Source of the DNA: Flavobacterium solisilvae
Lineage (GTDB): Bacteria; Bacteroidota; Bacteroidia; Flavobacteriales; Flavobacteriaceae
Direction of reading: 5' to 3'
Length of the DNA stretch: 64,000 nt
Assembly: GCF_012911605.1 (NCBI RefSeq)
Contig: NZ_JAAMPT010000203.1
Coordinates: forward strand, 62,001 to 126,000
The stretch's first letter is position 1. Every line of letters starts with the position of its first letter. A program made the position numbers and the translations under genes. Below the pieces are notes generated by a model. It was not told the origin of the DNA, made no database searches, and was given only the letters and a program-made list of their open reading frames with translations. Positions 63,992-64,000 of the stretch are shown piece by piece.

Positions 63992-64000
63992 AATCAAATA

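Overview
The window is a 64 kb piece of a low-GC chromosome from the Bacteroidota, most likely a Flavobacterium or close relative. Evidence: two proteins with type IX secretion C-terminal sorting domains, SusD-style lipoprotein signals, TAnnTTTG-type promoter -7 boxes, A-rich leaders without Shine-Dalgarno sites, a flavobacterial IPExxxVDY protein, a GH92 mannosidase, and a three-gene succinate dehydrogenase with a single cytochrome b subunit. No rRNA, tRNA, insertion sequence, prophage or CRISPR array was seen.

Layout. 1-7016: a 5'-truncated OmpA-family gene, then a run of secreted proteins and lipoproteins of unknown role, ending with a T9SS-exported repeat protein. 7192-13039: DUF3108 protein, tryptophan 2,3-dioxygenase, an M23 peptidase, glucose-6-phosphate isomerase, a small membrane protein and RlpA. 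13040-17768: CYTH protein, a Gcr-type membrane protein, DNA polymerase IV, RNase HI, PurN. 17944-23188: acyl carrier protein, FabF, RNase III, IPExxxVDY protein, pyruvate kinase, Bax-inhibitor-1-like protein. 23264-29134: FAD oxidoreductase, MarC, DUF3109, an odd LytTR regulator, GlyS, ComF. 29135-36951: a Flavobacterium-type intergenic repeat, an Ig-like lipoprotein, an amidase/GH92/endonuclease operon, and an outer-membrane barrel protein. 37023-40677: succinate dehydrogenase operon. 40848-50967: ChaN, aminopeptidase P, YraN, a T9SS metalloprotease, Mfd with a coupled lipoprotein, and an SDR-type threonine dehydrogenase. 51034-54149: a lipid-anchored truncated-globin-like protein with an HMA-like partner, an NTF2-like lipoprotein and an ammonium transporter.

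54150-64000 is the accessory part. A 638-bp spacer holds two tandem-repeat tracts: about ten 11-bp units, then eight 21-22-bp units bounded by an 8-bp inverted repeat. Next comes a tight five-gene minus-strand operon: C5-cytosine methyltransferase, GHKL (MutL/MORC-like) ATPase, Z1-domain SF2 helicase-like protein, PD-(D/E)XK nuclease-like protein and AIPR protein. Genes overlap or lie within 6 bp. This matches a class of predicted modification-dependent defence systems known from comparative genomics. The methyltransferase would mark self DNA, and the ATPase, helicase and nuclease modules would recognise and cut unmodified DNA. The operon may continue upstream, beyond the right edge.

The rest is mostly housekeeping. 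Several small regulatory structures stand out: a dyad around the fabF -7 box, a terminator-like hairpin inside the start of rnc, a dyad at the amt start site, and a long hairpin abutting the start codon of the HMA-like gene.
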